NCBI RefSeq assembly: GCF_011516645.4
Contig: NZ_CP088285.1
Location: 7,706,501-7,770,500, forward strand
DNA length: 64,000 nucleotides
From: Bradyrhizobium septentrionale
Lineage (GTDB): Bacteria; Pseudomonadota; Alphaproteobacteria; Rhizobiales; Xanthobacteraceae
Reading direction: 5' to 3'
The position numbers and the translations under genes were made by a program. Within the stretch, counting starts at the first letter, position 1; every line of letters begins with the position of its first letter. Below are positions 28,805-38,006 of this stretch, piece after piece. Below the pieces are notes generated by a model. It was not told the origin of the DNA, searched no databases, and saw only the letters and a program-made list of their open reading frames with translations.

Positions 28805-29196
28805 CGGCGCGCCAGGCCCCGAGCAATTCGAACGACCGCCTCGATATCCGCACCGGGGCCGAAGACCACGCGCAGCCCCTGAGGGCTCACGATTTCGATC
28901 TGACCTGTCTCGACAGCTTCCGTCGTTGGCGGCGTACTTGCCGCAACTATCGCAGGGACGAATGTCGGGCCGATCGAATCCTCTTCGGCCGGATCATGAC
29001 AGGTCCAAGCCTTGCGCCAGCTCAGCAGAAGCTGACGTGATATCCCATACCGGCGAGCCGTCGCCGACACCAGTCGTGGCCCCGAGAAGCTCTCCTCTAC
29101 GATTCTGAGCTTCTCCGCACGCGTCCAGCGTCGCCGCCGACCGGTCTCCACCAAATCCATGCGGCTCAGCACCGCACTGTCCTTATGTACGTCCAT
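28801..29196 (-). CDS. tnpA: IS66 TnpA, helix-turn-helix
   Basis: The 131-residue protein has an IS3/IS66 Orf1-type helix-turn-helix (RWTRAEKLRIVEESF ... ATARRYGISRQLLLSWR). Its sequence differs from the outer TnpA. The start lies in an 11-bp inverted repeat, ACTGTCCTTAT with ATAAGGACAGT (29176-29205). Confidence 0.88.
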   Translation of the reverse strand: MDVHKDSAVLSRMDLVETGRRRRWTRAEKLRIVEESFSGPRLVSATARRYGISRQLLLSWRKAWTCHDPAEEDSIGPTFVPAIVAASTPPTTEAVETGQIEIVSPQGLRVVFGPGADIEAVVRIARGLARR

Positions 29197-29455
29197 AAGG
29201 ACAGTCAGCTACAGATCGGAAAAACTCGCAAGACGGCCGCCCTCGGACGGATACGCTCGAGATGCGCGACCAGCGCCTCGTTGTTCGACAGCTCCGCCTG
29301 CGCGCTGGCAGCCATCGCCTCAGCTCGCAGCCGCGCCTCACGCTCGGCCTGCAGCGCCGCCAGGGCACTGACAAGGTCCGATGGAAGATCGTCCGGCTTT
29401 GATATCACGAAGCCATTGAATCAGATCAAGCAGCAGATTCAAACCTGCAAAACGA

Positions 29456-29803
29456 CTAACCGACCCGCGTCGGACGCTGGGTTTCTTGAGGGTTGCGCCA
29501 ATCGATCCCGGACAACAGATAGCTCAATTGCGCCGGAGAGATCGTTACCGATTCACCGGCAACCGATGGCCAGATGAACCTTCCTCTCTCGAGTCTTTTG
29601 GTAAACAAGCATGCTCCCTGGCCATCGTGCCAGATCATCTTCACAAGATCGCTGCGGCGACCGCGGAAGACGAACAGATGACCGCTGAGCGGGTCTTTGC
29701 GCAACACCTCCTGCACTTGGAGTGCCAACGACGGAAAGCCTCTGCGCATATCCGTGTAGCCTGTCGCGAGCCACACTCGCGCGCCTGTCGGAACCGGGAT
29801 CAT
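29456..29803 (-). CDS. tnpB: TnpB of outer IS66
   Basis: This 115-residue TnpB ([20 protein letters not shown]) is intact. The last 50 or so residues match the inner TnpB exactly while the first half differs, so the two elements have exchanged sequence. Confidence 0.92.
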   Translation of the reverse strand: MIPVPTGARVWLATGYTDMRRGFPSLALQVQEVLRKDPLSGHLFVFRGRRSDLVKMIWHDGQGACLFTKRLERGRFIWPSVAGESVTISPAQLSYLLSGIDWRNPQETQRPTRVG

Positions 29804-30201
29804 CGGCGCACCAGGGCATCGAGAACTCGCCGCAGCGCGTCTCCATCAACGTCACCGTCGACCCGGATGCGGTGTCCGCTACCGAGATCAATCTCGATGA
29901 TGCCCTGGCTCCTCCGTCGACGCGCCGGCGCCGTCGTCAATGGCGCTTCGGCCACATCCCGCGGCGGCACAGACGGCCCAATCTCGACCGGCACCAACGG
30001 CGCTACACTCGTTTCACCGTGCTTGCAAAGCTCTTTGCGCCACCTGAACAGCTGGCTCACATGAAGGCCGGCCATGCGAGCCACCTCGGAAACAGTGGCT
30101 CCGGGCTCGAACGATGCTGCAACTAGCCGTTCCTTCTCATCCTGTGACCACCGACGCCGCCGCTCGACCGATGTGATCACCTCTGCCCGCGAAATCGTCA
30201 T
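29800..30201 (-). CDS. tnpA: TnpA of outer IS66, helix-turn-helix
   Basis: From [20 protein letters not shown] the 133-residue protein carries a helix-turn-helix ([20 protein letters not shown], then [12 protein letters not shown]) and a C-terminal [21 protein letters not shown] start at 30252 is also possible. It is a different TnpA subtype from that of the inner element. Confidence 0.85.
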   Translation of the reverse strand: MTISRAEVITSVERRRRWSQDEKERLVAASFEPGATVSEVARMAGLHVSQLFRWRKELCKHGETSVAPLVPVEIGPSVPPRDVAEAPLTTAPARRRRSQGIIEIDLGSGHRIRVDGDVDGDALRRVLDALVRR

Positions 30202-30352
30202 AGCGCTTCTCCTAGGATTACCCCTAGGACCTGCAGCGCTCGCGTCCGTCAAACAAGGCGGCCCTCAATGGAGGGATACGTTGATGGGCGTGATCCTCGC
30301 CGCGCTATCGGCACCGGGAATTCACGGCCCAGCGCTAGACGTTTGAAAACAG

Positions 30353-30382
30353 GAAGGCCGCCTCGACGGGCGGCCTTCTTTT
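30353..30382. terminator. Intrinsic terminator beyond the RTX gene
   Basis: GAAGGCCGCC (30353-30362) pairs with GGCGGCCTTC (30369-30378), followed by TTTT on the plus strand and flanked by pyrimidines on the other. It lies 45 bases beyond the RTX stop and probably ends that transcript. Confidence 0.7.
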
Positions 30383-30424
30383 GTACGTTGGACGATCAAG
30401 TTCAAGCGATCACGGCGTCGGTCC

Positions 30425-33400
30425 TCAGCTGAACTTGAACATGCTCGCGTCCAGCTGTCCCGGCGCGACGCCGATCAGCCAAACCGCGCTGCCCGCGGCG
30501 TCGGTGATGATCGTGGTGTTGATCCCGGCAACGTAGGTCTCGTGGGCCTGGACATCGGCGAATGAATGCAGCGATGTGCCCGCGAAACGCACGAAGTCAT
30601 TCACTCCGCCTGTATTGAAGTCCTGGATGACCATGATCTCCTGGCTGGAGTCGCTGATGTTGAAGGTATCCGCGCCAGCGCCCCCCCAGGCATAGTCGAC
30701 CCCGCCGCCGCCAGTGATGTTGTCGGCTCCGGTGCCCATCAGGAACACGTCGACGCCGCTGCCGCCGGTCACCGTGTCGCCGCCGTTGGAGCCGTAGACA
30801 TAGTTTTGGCCAGAACCGCCGTAGATGACGTTGCCGTCGGTCTCGCCCGACGAGATGAAGATGTTCAGGCCCGAACCGCCGAACATCGTATCGACGCCGG
30901 TGCCGCCGTAGAAGTAGTTGGTGCCTTGCCCGCCATAGAGGTAGTCGGCACCTGCTTCGCCGTACATCACGTTGACATCGCTCGCGGCAGTCCCTCCCGA
31001 GCCAATCAAGGTGTCGGTGCCGGCGCCGCCGAACAGATAGTTGAAGCCGGAACCGCCATACTCCACATCATTGCCGTCCTCTCCCAGCAGAACGTCGAGA
31101 CCGGCGCCGCCGATCAGAACGTCATTGCCGGCTCCGGCATAGATGTAGTCGTTGCCGTCGCCGGCATCGCCATAGTCGTCGCCGTTGCCGAGAACGAGGA
31201 TGTCAGCTCCAGCCCCTCCGTAGGCGGTATCATTGCCGTCGTTGCCGTAGAGGGAATTGTTGCCGGCGTTGCCTGTCAAAACATTGTTCAATGCGTTGCC
31301 GCTGCCGGTGAGATTACCGGATCCGTCCAGGATCAGATTCTCGACGTTGGCGGTCAGGGCATAGGTGATGGTGGTGTGAACGGTGTCGGTGCCCTCGCCG
31401 CTGTTTTCGGTCACCACATCGCCGGCATTGTCGACGAAATAGGTGTCGTTGCCGAGCCCGCCGGCCATCGTGTCGGCGCCAATTCCGCCGTCCAGCGTGT
31501 TGTTGCCGGAATTGCCGGTGATGACGTTTGCAAGCCCGTTGCCGGTGCCGGCGAGATTGCCGGATCCGTCCAGGATCAGGTTCTCGACGTTGGCGGTCAG
31601 GGCATAGGTGATGGTGGTGTGAACGGTGTCGGTGCCCTCGCCGCTGTTCTCGGTCACCACATCGCCGGCATTGTCGACGAAATAGGTGTCGTTGCCGAGC
31701 CCGCCGGCCATCGTGTCGGTGCCGATTCCGCCGTCCAGCGTGTTGTTGCCCGTGTTGCCCGTGATGACATTCGCGAGCGCGTTGCCGGTGCCGGCGAGAT
31801 TGCCGGTGCCGTCCAGAATCAGGTTCTCGACGTTGGCGCCCAGAGTATAGTTGATCGTGCTGTGAACGGTGTCGGTGCCTTCGCCACTGTTCTCGGTCAC
31901 CACATCGCCGGCATTGTCGACGAAGTAGGTGTCGTTGCCGAGCCCGCCGGCCATGGTGTCGGCGCCTATCCCGCCGTCCAGCGTGTTGTTGCCGGAATTG
32001 CCGGTGATGACGTTTGCAAGCCCGTTGCCGGTTCCGGCGAGATTGCCCGAGCCGTCCAGGATCAGGTTCTCGACGTTGGCGGTCAGGGTATAGTCGATGG
32101 TCGAGTGAACAGTGTCGGTGCCTTCGCCGCTGTTCTCGGTCACCACATCGCCGGCATTGTCGACGAAGTAGGTGTCGTTGCCGAGCCCGCCGGCCATGGT
32201 GTCGGCGCCGATCCCGCCGTCCAGCGTGTTGTTGCCGGAATTGCCGGTGATGACGTTTGCGAGCGCGTTGCCGGTGCCGGCGAGATTGCCCGAGCCGTCC
32301 AGGATCAGATTCTCGACGTTGGCGGTCAGGGTATAGTCGATCGTGCTGTGAACGGTGTCGGTGCCCTCGCCACTGTTCTCGGTCACCACGTCGCCGGCAT
32401 TGTCGACGAAGTAGGTGTCGTTGCCGAGCCCACCGGCCATCGTGTCGGCGCCAATGCCGCCGTCCAGCGTGTTGTTGCCCGTGTTGCCCGTGATGACATT
32501 TGCGAGCGCGTTGCCGGTGCCGGCTAGATTGCCGGTGCCGTCCAGGATCAGGTTCTCGACGTTAGCGCCCAGAGTATAGTCGATCGTGCTGTGAACGGTG
32601 TCGGTGCCCTCGCCGCTGTTCTCGGTCACCACATCGCCGGCATCGTCGACGAAATAGGTGTCGTTGCCGAGCCCGCCAGCCATCGTGTCGGCGCCAATGC
32701 CGCCGTCCAGCGTGTTGTTGCCCGTGTTGCCGGTGATGACATTTGCAAGCGCGTTGCCGGTGCCGGCGAGATTGCCGGTGCCGTCCAGGATCAGATTCTC
32801 GACGTTGGCGGTCAGCGTATAGTCGATGGTGCTGTGAACGGTGTCGGTGCCCTCGCCGGGGTTCTCGGTCACCACGTCGCCGGCATTGTCGACGTAATAA
32901 GTGTCGTTGCCGAGCCCACCGAGCATCGTGTCGGCGCCAATCCCGCCGTCCAGCGCATTGTCGCCCGCCCCGCCAGTGATGAAATTTGCGAGCTCGTTGC
33001 CGGTGCCCGAAACATTGGCAGAAGTCGTAAACACGAGGTCGTCGACGTTTTCAGCGAGCGTGTAGTTGAAGTTGCCTATGACGATCGCGGTGTCGATGCC
33101 CTCTCCCGGATTCTCGGTAATGACATCGCCGGCATTATCAACAACATAGATGTCAGCGCCGAGCCCACCGGCCATGGTGTCGGCGCCAATTCCGCCGTCC
33201 AGCGTGTCGTTGCCCGTGCCGCCTGTGATGACATTCGCGAGCTCGTTGCCGGTGCCAGCGAGATTACCCGATCCCTCCAGGATCAGGTTCTCGACGTTTT
33301 GCTCCAGAGTATAGCTGACGGTACTGTGAACTGTGTCGGTGCCTTCGCCACTGTTCTCGATCACCAGATCGGCGACATCGTCGACGAAATAGGTGTCATC

Positions 33401-34006
33401 GCCGAGTCCACCGGCCATCGTGTCGACGCCAATTCCGCCGTCCAGCGTGTTGTCGCCTGCGCCGCCAGTGATGAAATTTGCGAGTTCGTTACCGGTGCCC
33501 GAAACATTCGCAGAAGTCGTAAACAGGAGGTCGTCGACGTTGGCAGCCAGTGTGTAGTCGAAGTTACCTATGACGATCGCGGTGTCGATGCCCTCTCCCG
33601 GATTCTCGGTAATGACATCGCCGGCATTATCAAGAATATAGATGTCATCGCCCAAGCCGCCTACGAGCGAATCTGCCCCACCCGAGCCGTCCAGCAGGTT
33701 GTTACCGCCATCGCCGATCAAGGTATCGTCGAAGTTCGAGCCACTCAGCCCTTCTATCGAAGTGTAGGTGTCCCCGGCCGCAAAGCCCGTGTTATTGCCC
33801 GGGTTCAGCAGGCTTGCCACAACCCCGGTGCCGGAGTCGCTGTAGGATGCGAAGTCGGTTCCGGTCCCACCGTCAAGCGAGTCGGCGCCATCGCCGCCGA
33901 TCAGGGTGTCATCGCCGCCAAGTCCCGACAGCGTGTCATCTGTGTTCGAACCGTTGGGTGTTCCGATCAGGGTGTCTGGACCTGACGTGCCTGTAAATGT
34001 TGCCAT
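30425..34006 (-). CDS. RTX-type calcium-binding repeat protein
   Basis: This 1193-residue protein starts at [15 protein letters not shown] (34006). It has a short RTX block, then ten repeats of about 81 residues (residues 110-910). Each repeat pairs a GGxGxDTLxGG-like turn with a [18 protein letters not shown] beta segment. A further glycine-rich RTX region and a C-terminal domain ending SMFKFS follow. There is no signal peptide, so type I secretion through the C-terminus is expected, but no transporter lies nearby. Such proteins form surface or extracellular layers or adhesins; no enzymatic domain is seen. Confidence 0.88.
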   Translation of the reverse strand: MATFTGTSGPDTLIGTPNGSNTDDTLSGLGGDDTLIGGDGADSLDGGTGTDFASYSDSGTGVVASLLNPGNNTGFAAGDTYTSIEGLSGSNFDDTLIGDGGNNLLDGSGGADSLVGGLGDDIYILDNAGDVITENPGEGIDTAIVIGNFDYTLAANVDDLLFTTSANVSGTGNELANFITGGAGDNTLDGGIGVDTMAGGLGDDTYFVDDVADLVIENSGEGTDTVHSTVSYTLEQNVENLILEGSGNLAGTGNELANVITGGTGNDTLDGGIGADTMAGGLGADIYVVDNAGDVITENPGEGIDTAIVIGNFNYTLAENVDDLVFTTSANVSGTGNELANFITGGAGDNALDGGIGADTMLGGLGNDTYYVDNAGDVVTENPGEGTDTVHSTIDYTLTANVENLILDGTGNLAGTGNALANVITGNTGNNTLDGGIGADTMAGGLGNDTYFVDDAGDVVTENSGEGTDTVHSTIDYTLGANVENLILDGTGNLAGTGNALANVITGNTGNNTLDGGIGADTMAGGLGNDTYFVDNAGDVVTENSGEGTDTVHSTIDYTLTANVENLILDGSGNLAGTGNALANVITGNSGNNTLDGGIGADTMAGGLGNDTYFVDNAGDVVTENSGEGTDTVHSTIDYTLTANVENLILDGSGNLAGTGNGLANVITGNSGNNTLDGGIGADTMAGGLGNDTYFVDNAGDVVTENSGEGTDTVHSTINYTLGANVENLILDGTGNLAGTGNALANVITGNTGNNTLDGGIGTDTMAGGLGNDTYFVDNAGDVVTENSGEGTDTVHTTITYALTANVENLILDGSGNLAGTGNGLANVITGNSGNNTLDGGIGADTMAGGLGNDTYFVDNAGDVVTENSGEGTDTVHTTITYALTANVENLILDGSGNLTGSGNALNNVLTGNAGNNSLYGNDGNDTAYGGAGADILVLGNGDDYGDAGDGNDYIYAGAGNDVLIGGAGLDVLLGEDGNDVEYGGSGFNYLFGGAGTDTLIGSGGTAASDVNVMYGEAGADYLYGGQGTNYFYGGTGVDTMFGGSGLNIFISSGETDGNVIYGGSGQNYVYGSNGGDTVTGGSGVDVFLMGTGADNITGGGGVDYAWGGAGADTFNISDSSQEIMVIQDFNTGGVNDFVRFAGTSLHSFADVQAHETYVAGINTTIITDAAGSAVWLIGVAPGQLDASMFKFS
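31276..33680 (-). repeat. 243-bp tandem repeats inside the RTX gene
   Basis: Ten units of about 243 bp, in frame, most of the inner ones nearly identical. The flanking units are more diverged, with a variant ([20 protein letters not shown]) at the N-terminal side. This gives scope for repeat-number changes. Confidence 0.85.
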
Positions 34007-34602
34007 GGCGAAATGCTTTCCCGTCATCAATAGTGGCTGTGCAATGCGCGTAGTCTGCAGAACTCAGAAATCGGCAGAAGAACCTGCGTGTTAATCACCG
34101 AACCAGAATGAACCGCTCGAGAGTCCAGGAATGCGAACGCCGTACAGCAGCGAAAAGCTGCTGGGCTCAGGTAGCGGGTCGAGCTGATCAGGTGGCGGAA
34201 ATCCAATCGAGGCCGTTCAGGCGGATTGGAGCGGCAATGAAAAATCTCCCCACTCAATATGCAGTGATGGATTGAACAATGAAAAAGACAATTTAGGCGG
34301 GAGATTTAGAGGTAGTCCCTGGCCAACGGCTTGACATTAAGTACGAGACGATGCTGCGGAACTCGCCCAGTGCGGCAATTTGTCAGTGGCGCAGGGTTCG
34401 CGTCTCGGGAACCTGGAACGCGAGAACTCCGCATCACGAGAATTCGCTCGTGCTGCTGCGCGCGGCTCGTTGGGACGGTTGATGCCGTTTCGCGCTCACG
34501 CGTCGGCCGGATCAGGCTGACAATCGATGGCAGCCGGCGCTACGCCATCATCGCCCCTGTTCCCGTCTGTCTCAGCCATATCCGCTGAACGCCTCGATCC
34601 CG
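34007..34602. other. Upstream region of RTX gene, no supported gene
   Basis: The first part is likely the promoter and leader of the RTX gene. The short frames on both strands look like non-coding translations. No known RNA or repeat was recognised. Confidence 0.45.
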
Positions 34603-34695
34603 TTAGCTCGGTCCGAAAATCATATAGACCAGCATCACGCCCACGATGGCGGTCCAGCCGATCGATGCGACAACGGTCCACACCTGCAGGGGCAT
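34603..34695 (-). CDS. Small membrane peptide (30 aa)
   Basis: ATG 34695 to TAA 34603 gives MPLQVWTVVASIGW followed by TAIVGVMLVYMIFGPS, one TM helix filling most of the peptide. A purine-rich AAAGAGA lies about nine bases upstream. Its size hides it from usual gene calling. Confidence 0.5.
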   Translation of the reverse strand: MPLQVWTVVASIGWTAIVGVMLVYMIFGPS

Positions 34696-34933
34696 CGGAC
34701 AATCTCTTTGCAATCAATGAAGCAAAATCATTCAAGCAATACGAAGAGGCCGCTGGCGCTGGACAGCGGCCTCCTGAACCTGACCTAAAATGAACGCCTT
34801 GGAAGTAAAAATATTCGCCTCAGGTCCGCCATTATTAGATCGGGAAATTGCCACACAGTGAAGTCCGAAACGCACCAACGCCAACGGAACTCTTGCGGCG
34901 TTGCGGGCGCGACACACCTTCTGCGGCCTGACT

Positions 34934-35176
34934 TCAGGCGTCGGTCAGCGGAAGCTCGCCCTGACCGCCCGTCCAGTCGATGATGTCGACCTGGAGCCCT
35001 CGCCTTAGCATCTCGGCCTCAAGACTGCCGGCATGCCGTTTCCACTCGGGCGTCGAGCGGACCCGGAATTTTGGCTCTTCGCCGTATGCCTCGAATTCAT
35101 CGTCGGCCGCGAGCGCGCCGCGGACGGCTTCATACATCATCTTCAAGCTGGCGTCGGTGAAGGCGCCGTAGTCCAT
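34934..35176 (-). CDS. Hypothetical protein (80 aa)
   Basis: ACAGGAGACGACCG precedes ATG 35176 (MDYGAFTDASLKMMYEAVRG). The protein is soluble, with a helical first half and KFRVRSTPEWKRHAGSLEAE in the second. The function is unknown. A terminator separates it from brkB upstream. Confidence 0.65.
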   Translation of the reverse strand: MDYGAFTDASLKMMYEAVRGALAADDEFEAYGEEPKFRVRSTPEWKRHAGSLEAEMLRRGLQVDIIDWTGGQGELPLTDA

Positions 35177-35216
35177 CGGTCGTCTCCTGTAACGCTGTTG
35201 TAACGCTGTCAGACGC

Positions 35217-35247
35217 AAAAAGCCGCCACGCTGCTACGCGTGGCGGC
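35217..35247 (-). terminator. Intrinsic terminator of the brkB operon
   Basis: GCCGCCACGC (35222-35231) pairs with GCGTGGCGGC (35238-35247), followed on the minus strand by TTTTT. It lies 95 bases past the BrkB-like stop. Confidence 0.75.
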
Positions 35248-35341
35248 CTTCTGCAAGCGGCCCATCCAGACGGCCTGGAACGAACCTTGTGTGAGTCGGG
35301 TTAATGAAAGCTTGCCGGTGCAGCGGCGAACGTCGGTCTCG

Positions 35342-36427
35342 CTATGACGGCCGGCCGACCGTGTCGGCCATTGTTGCGCCACGCGCTCCGAGCGGCTTGC
35401 GACGGCCCTCGGTCGAATCGATGACGGTCTGATGCTCGATCTCCGAGTTCAGTTCCGCCCCGCACAGCACGATGATGGCGGACATCCACATCCAGGTCAT
35501 CAGGCCAATGGCCGCGCCAAGCGAGCCGTACGTCGCGCTGTAGTCGCCGAAATTCGCAAGGTACCAAGACAGCAGTGTCGAACCCATCAGCCACAGCACG
35601 GCCGCAACGACGGCGCCGACGCTCAGCCATTGCCAGCGCGGCTTGGTTCGGCTCGGGCCGTAGCGATAGAGCACCGCGAGCGCGACGAGGAGCAGGACGA
35701 CCAGGATGGGCCACCGTCCGAACCGGATGATGAGTTCGGCCCGTGTGCCCAGTCCGACCTGCTGCAACAGAAGCGGGACGACGACCACCGCTCCCACCAT
35801 CAGCATAATCGATAAGAGGGCGGCGATCGTGAACGTGAGTGTCATCAGGTTGAGTTTGATGAAGCCGCGCTTTTCCTTTTCCTCATAAACGACGTTGAGC
35901 GCATCGAAGACCGCCTTCATTCCAGCGTTGGCGCTCCAGATCGCGATCAACAGACCGACGGCAAAGGTAAGGCCGAGTGTCGAGGTCCCCTTCGCGAGCA
36001 CACGCGCGATCTGGTCCTGGACGATGGCAAATGAACCTTCCGGCAGCATCAGCGCCAGGCTTTGCAGATTGGCTGAGATCGTGGACGGATCGGCGAACAA
36101 GCCGTAACTCGAGACCAGCGCCGTGATGGCCGGAAAGATCGCGAGCAGCCCGTAGAACACGACGCCGGCGGCGGTCGCCAGCAGCCGGTCCTCGTCGATC
36201 TGCTGATAGGTACGCAGCAGAATGTCCTTCCAGCCGGCGGCCGGAATCTGAAGCGGCGTGTGAGCCAACCGTCCACGCTCTTGCGTTTCGATGAGCACCG
36301 GCTCGGCACCCCGCTCCTGGACAGGCGGCGTCTGCGATCGGAACAAGTGGCGATAGATCGCCAAAGTCGCCAGCGCGGTTGCACCAGCTAGCATCAGGTC
36401 GTTCGGCCAATTCGAGCGCGGAGCCAT
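35342..36427 (-). CDS. YihY/BrkB family inner-membrane protein
   Basis: The 361-residue protein begins with a TM anchor (residues 9-26), then the YihY core: GVVFYGLLAIFPAITALVSSYGLFADPSTI, SANAGMKAVFDALN, and five further TM helices ending near MTWMWMSAIIVLCGAELNSE. It was formerly called ribonuclease BN; that activity is not a property of the family, and the true role is unknown. Its start 36427 follows the holin-like stop by two bases, so they form an operon. A longer frame to 37204 is rejected. Confidence 0.88.
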   Translation of the reverse strand: MAPRSNWPNDLMLAGATALATLAIYRHLFRSQTPPVQERGAEPVLIETQERGRLAHTPLQIPAAGWKDILLRTYQQIDEDRLLATAAGVVFYGLLAIFPAITALVSSYGLFADPSTISANLQSLALMLPEGSFAIVQDQIARVLAKGTSTLGLTFAVGLLIAIWSANAGMKAVFDALNVVYEEKEKRGFIKLNLMTLTFTIAALLSIMLMVGAVVVVPLLLQQVGLGTRAELIIRFGRWPILVVLLLVALAVLYRYGPSRTKPRWQWLSVGAVVAAVLWLMGSTLLSWYLANFGDYSATYGSLGAAIGLMTWMWMSAIIVLCGAELNSEIEHQTVIDSTEGRRKPLGARGATMADTVGRPS

Positions 36428-36429
36428 CG

Positions 36430-36930
36430 CTAGTCCTGAATGGCGTCGCGCGGACGCTTGAAACGCGAAGCGGCAAACCAGCCGGCGAGCATAGCGGCAG
36501 CCGCGGCGGCCAGTACCTGGGTGGTAAGATCGGCGTTTACCCCTGCTCCCGACCGCGAGGTGGCGATCAAGCGCGCCGCCACGGGCACTGCGATCGCTCG
36601 CTTGAGCATATCGGCTTGCCGGCTTGGCCGCGGGGCGGCGGGCGCTGGACGCGCGAGCAGCCCGCGGCCTGTCCCCAGCCCCAGCAGCCCGAGGAGGAGA
36701 AAGACGCCCCCGATCGCGGCATAGGCGATCCAGATGCCGTAACGCAGCTCGAGAGCATGGAAGGCCGCGGCACCTCCGATCCCGATCGCCACCAGAAGCG
36801 ACACCGCGCCGACGAGCATGAAGCCGCATGCCAGCGCGTAGCCGGTCACCAGACGCCCAATCCATTGTCGCAAGTCCGCGAGGTAAGATCGGGCGATCAC
36901 GCTGAGTGACGGTCGGGCGTTGGCGCGCAT
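36430..36930 (-). CDS. Holin-like / phage_holin_3_6-type membrane protein
   Basis: The 166-residue protein has an N-terminal amphipathic helix and two TM helices (residues 28-55 and 66-88, separated by AFHALELRYG). A third TM helix sits near the C-terminus (about 135-152). It resembles superfamily III holin-type proteins found beside stress or envelope genes. It is co-transcribed with the BrkB-like gene. Confidence 0.65.
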   Translation of the reverse strand: MRANARPSLSVIARSYLADLRQWIGRLVTGYALACGFMLVGAVSLLVAIGIGGAAAFHALELRYGIWIAYAAIGGVFLLLGLLGLGTGRGLLARPAPAAPRPSRQADMLKRAIAVPVAARLIATSRSGAGVNADLTTQVLAAAAAAMLAGWFAASRFKRPRDAIQD

Positions 36931-37303
36931 GGCGGTGTCCACTGCAAGTCGGCATCGGACAACCCGGCAGGATGATCGACGTTCCCCACCCCGGCGCGTG
37001 TGACGCCCCCGGCCGCGTGGCGCCTGCGTCGGTGAGCATTGCGGTGTCCAAGAGCCGCTGTTTCGCGGCGTCCGCATCGGCCGGCTTCGCGTTCGCGCTG
37101 ACCGTCAGTTCGACGATCGGATGCACAGCATCGCAGATGTCGACCTGTTTCGAGACGTGCACTTCGGGTGCGGGACGTGCCTCAATCCGCGAGTCCTCGC
37201 GCAAATGCTTCAGAATCTGTTCGCCGCGCGCTCGATCGGCCTGCCCGCACGGACCGGGAAGGACGTGGACACCTTCACTGTGGCCGGCGAGCGAACCGTG
37301 GGC
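36931..37303. other. Unresolved stretch upstream of the holin-like gene
   Basis: A minus-strand frame from 37204 (MREDSRIEARPAPEVHVSKQ) has protein-like composition for about 70 residues but then shadows the next gene. A plus-strand frame 37121-37333 is also open. Neither has a clear ribosome site, so neither is called. Confidence 0.35.
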
Positions 37304-37747
37304 TTAATGGGTGGGAGGAAGCGTCGCGCGTAGCGGAAAGGAACTCGGGAATGGCCGCGCCACCATGAGCGTCGCGCGCTCATCGGTTTCCAATGCGATC
37401 TTCTGGGCAAGCATCACGTCGCCCGCCACCAGAGAACCTGCAGGCCGGAAGCACCAGCCGAGCACAACGCGGTCGCTGCCGTCCATCTCATAGACATTGG
37501 TCGACGTGCCGTAGCAGATCCGATATCGCTTGCCGGACTCCGAGCCGATGACGTCGAAGCGGTTGCATTTCTCGAACTGCGACCGCTGCTCCGGCGACAA
37601 CCATGCGGACATCAGCGCCAGCCCGCGCGCCTCCTTTCGTTCATAAGCCTGCCAGCGCTCCCAGATCGCGGCCATCGTCGCACGCAGCGCGCCGGCGCCG
37701 CACTGCAGCCTGGACAGCAGAGGCACGGTGCGCAGACGGGCCATCAT
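37304..37747 (-). CDS. Hypothetical protein (147 aa)
   Basis: The N-terminal part is basic and helical (WERWQAYERKEARGLALMSA). The C-terminal part has RYRICYGTSTNVYEMDGSDR, then GWCFRPAGSLVAGDVMLAQK, an all-beta look. It is probably a conserved Bradyrhizobium protein. The start lies five bases past the stop of the broken 73-codon gene, suggesting an operon. Confidence 0.65.
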   Translation of the reverse strand: MMARLRTVPLLSRLQCGAGALRATMAAIWERWQAYERKEARGLALMSAWLSPEQRSQFEKCNRFDVIGSESGKRYRICYGTSTNVYEMDGSDRVVLGWCFRPAGSLVAGDVMLAQKIALETDERATLMVARPFPSSFPLRATLPPTH

Positions 37748-37751
37748 GGCG

Positions 37752-37973
37752 TCAGCCGCCGACCAGCCTGGGATAGAACAAGGTTTCCTCGGCGGTCGGA
37801 TCCAGCGCGCGGACGAGCGCGGCTTCGCCGGACGATCTCCGCACGGCGGCGGTCTAGCCGTCCGACGTCAGCTCTATGAAGCGCGCATTCGCCCAAGCCA
37901 GTTGCTCGCTGTCCTCGGGATCGAAATGCTGCCTTGTGTCGCCGGTGTGATCCATGACCAAAATCGTTGCCAT
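37752..37973 (-). pseudogene. 73-codon gene with internal TAG
   Basis: From MATILVMDHTGDTRQHFDPE the frame meets TAG at codon 40 (37856-37854) and then continues with TAAVRRSSGEAALVRALDPT and EETLFYPRLVGG to a TGA at 37752. The second half is plainly coding and in the same frame. A single base change has split the gene, or it is read through. The product is not recognised. Confidence 0.65.
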
Positions 37974-38006
37974 CATCGTCTCCATCGAAGCACATTCACG
38001 GTTGCA

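Larger units (their letters stand above)
26660..29254 (-). mobile_element. Inner IS66-family element, complete
   Basis: The 2595-bp element lies inside tnpC of the outer element, with the 8-bp duplication GCTCGAGA (26652-26659 and 29255-29262). Its ends GTACGCATACGACGAGG and GTATCCGTCCGAGG match those of the outer copy. It carries intact tnpA, tnpB and tnpC. Confidence 0.9.
25153..29408 (-). pseudogene. tnpC: tnpC of outer IS66, split by inner element
   Basis: The N-terminal piece (29408-29263, MISKPDDLPSDLVSALAALQ) and the rest (26659-25153) join in frame as ALVAHLELRIEK when the inner element and one GCTCGAGA are removed. The large piece is almost identical to the inner tnpC, while the N-terminal piece differs over the coiled-coil stretch. 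Confidence 0.88.
25075..30279 (-). mobile_element. Outer IS66-family element (interrupted)
   Basis: It is flanked by the 8-bp duplication GTTGATGG (25067-25074 and 30280-30287), as IS66 makes. Ends are GTACGCATAC at the left and GTATCCCTCC read inward from the right. It carries tnpA, tnpB and tnpC on the minus strand; tnpC is cut by a second IS66. Without the inner element and one target copy it is about 2.6 kb. Confidence 0.88.

Noticed and set aside
31276..33680. Regular 243-bp repeats that might be taken for a CRISPR array
   Set aside because: The units are long, directly adjacent, in frame and coding; there are no short repeats with unique spacers and no cas genes.
30566..33985. Long plus-strand frames (653 and 464 residues) opposite the RTX gene
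   Set aside because: They are antisense readings of the 243-bp repeats; composition is Val, Ala and Gly noise and they follow the repeat period.
36428..37204. Extension of the BrkB-like gene to a 620-residue protein
   Set aside because: The extra N-terminus overlaps the holin-like gene in another frame and is Arg-rich noise; ATG 36427 gives the family length.
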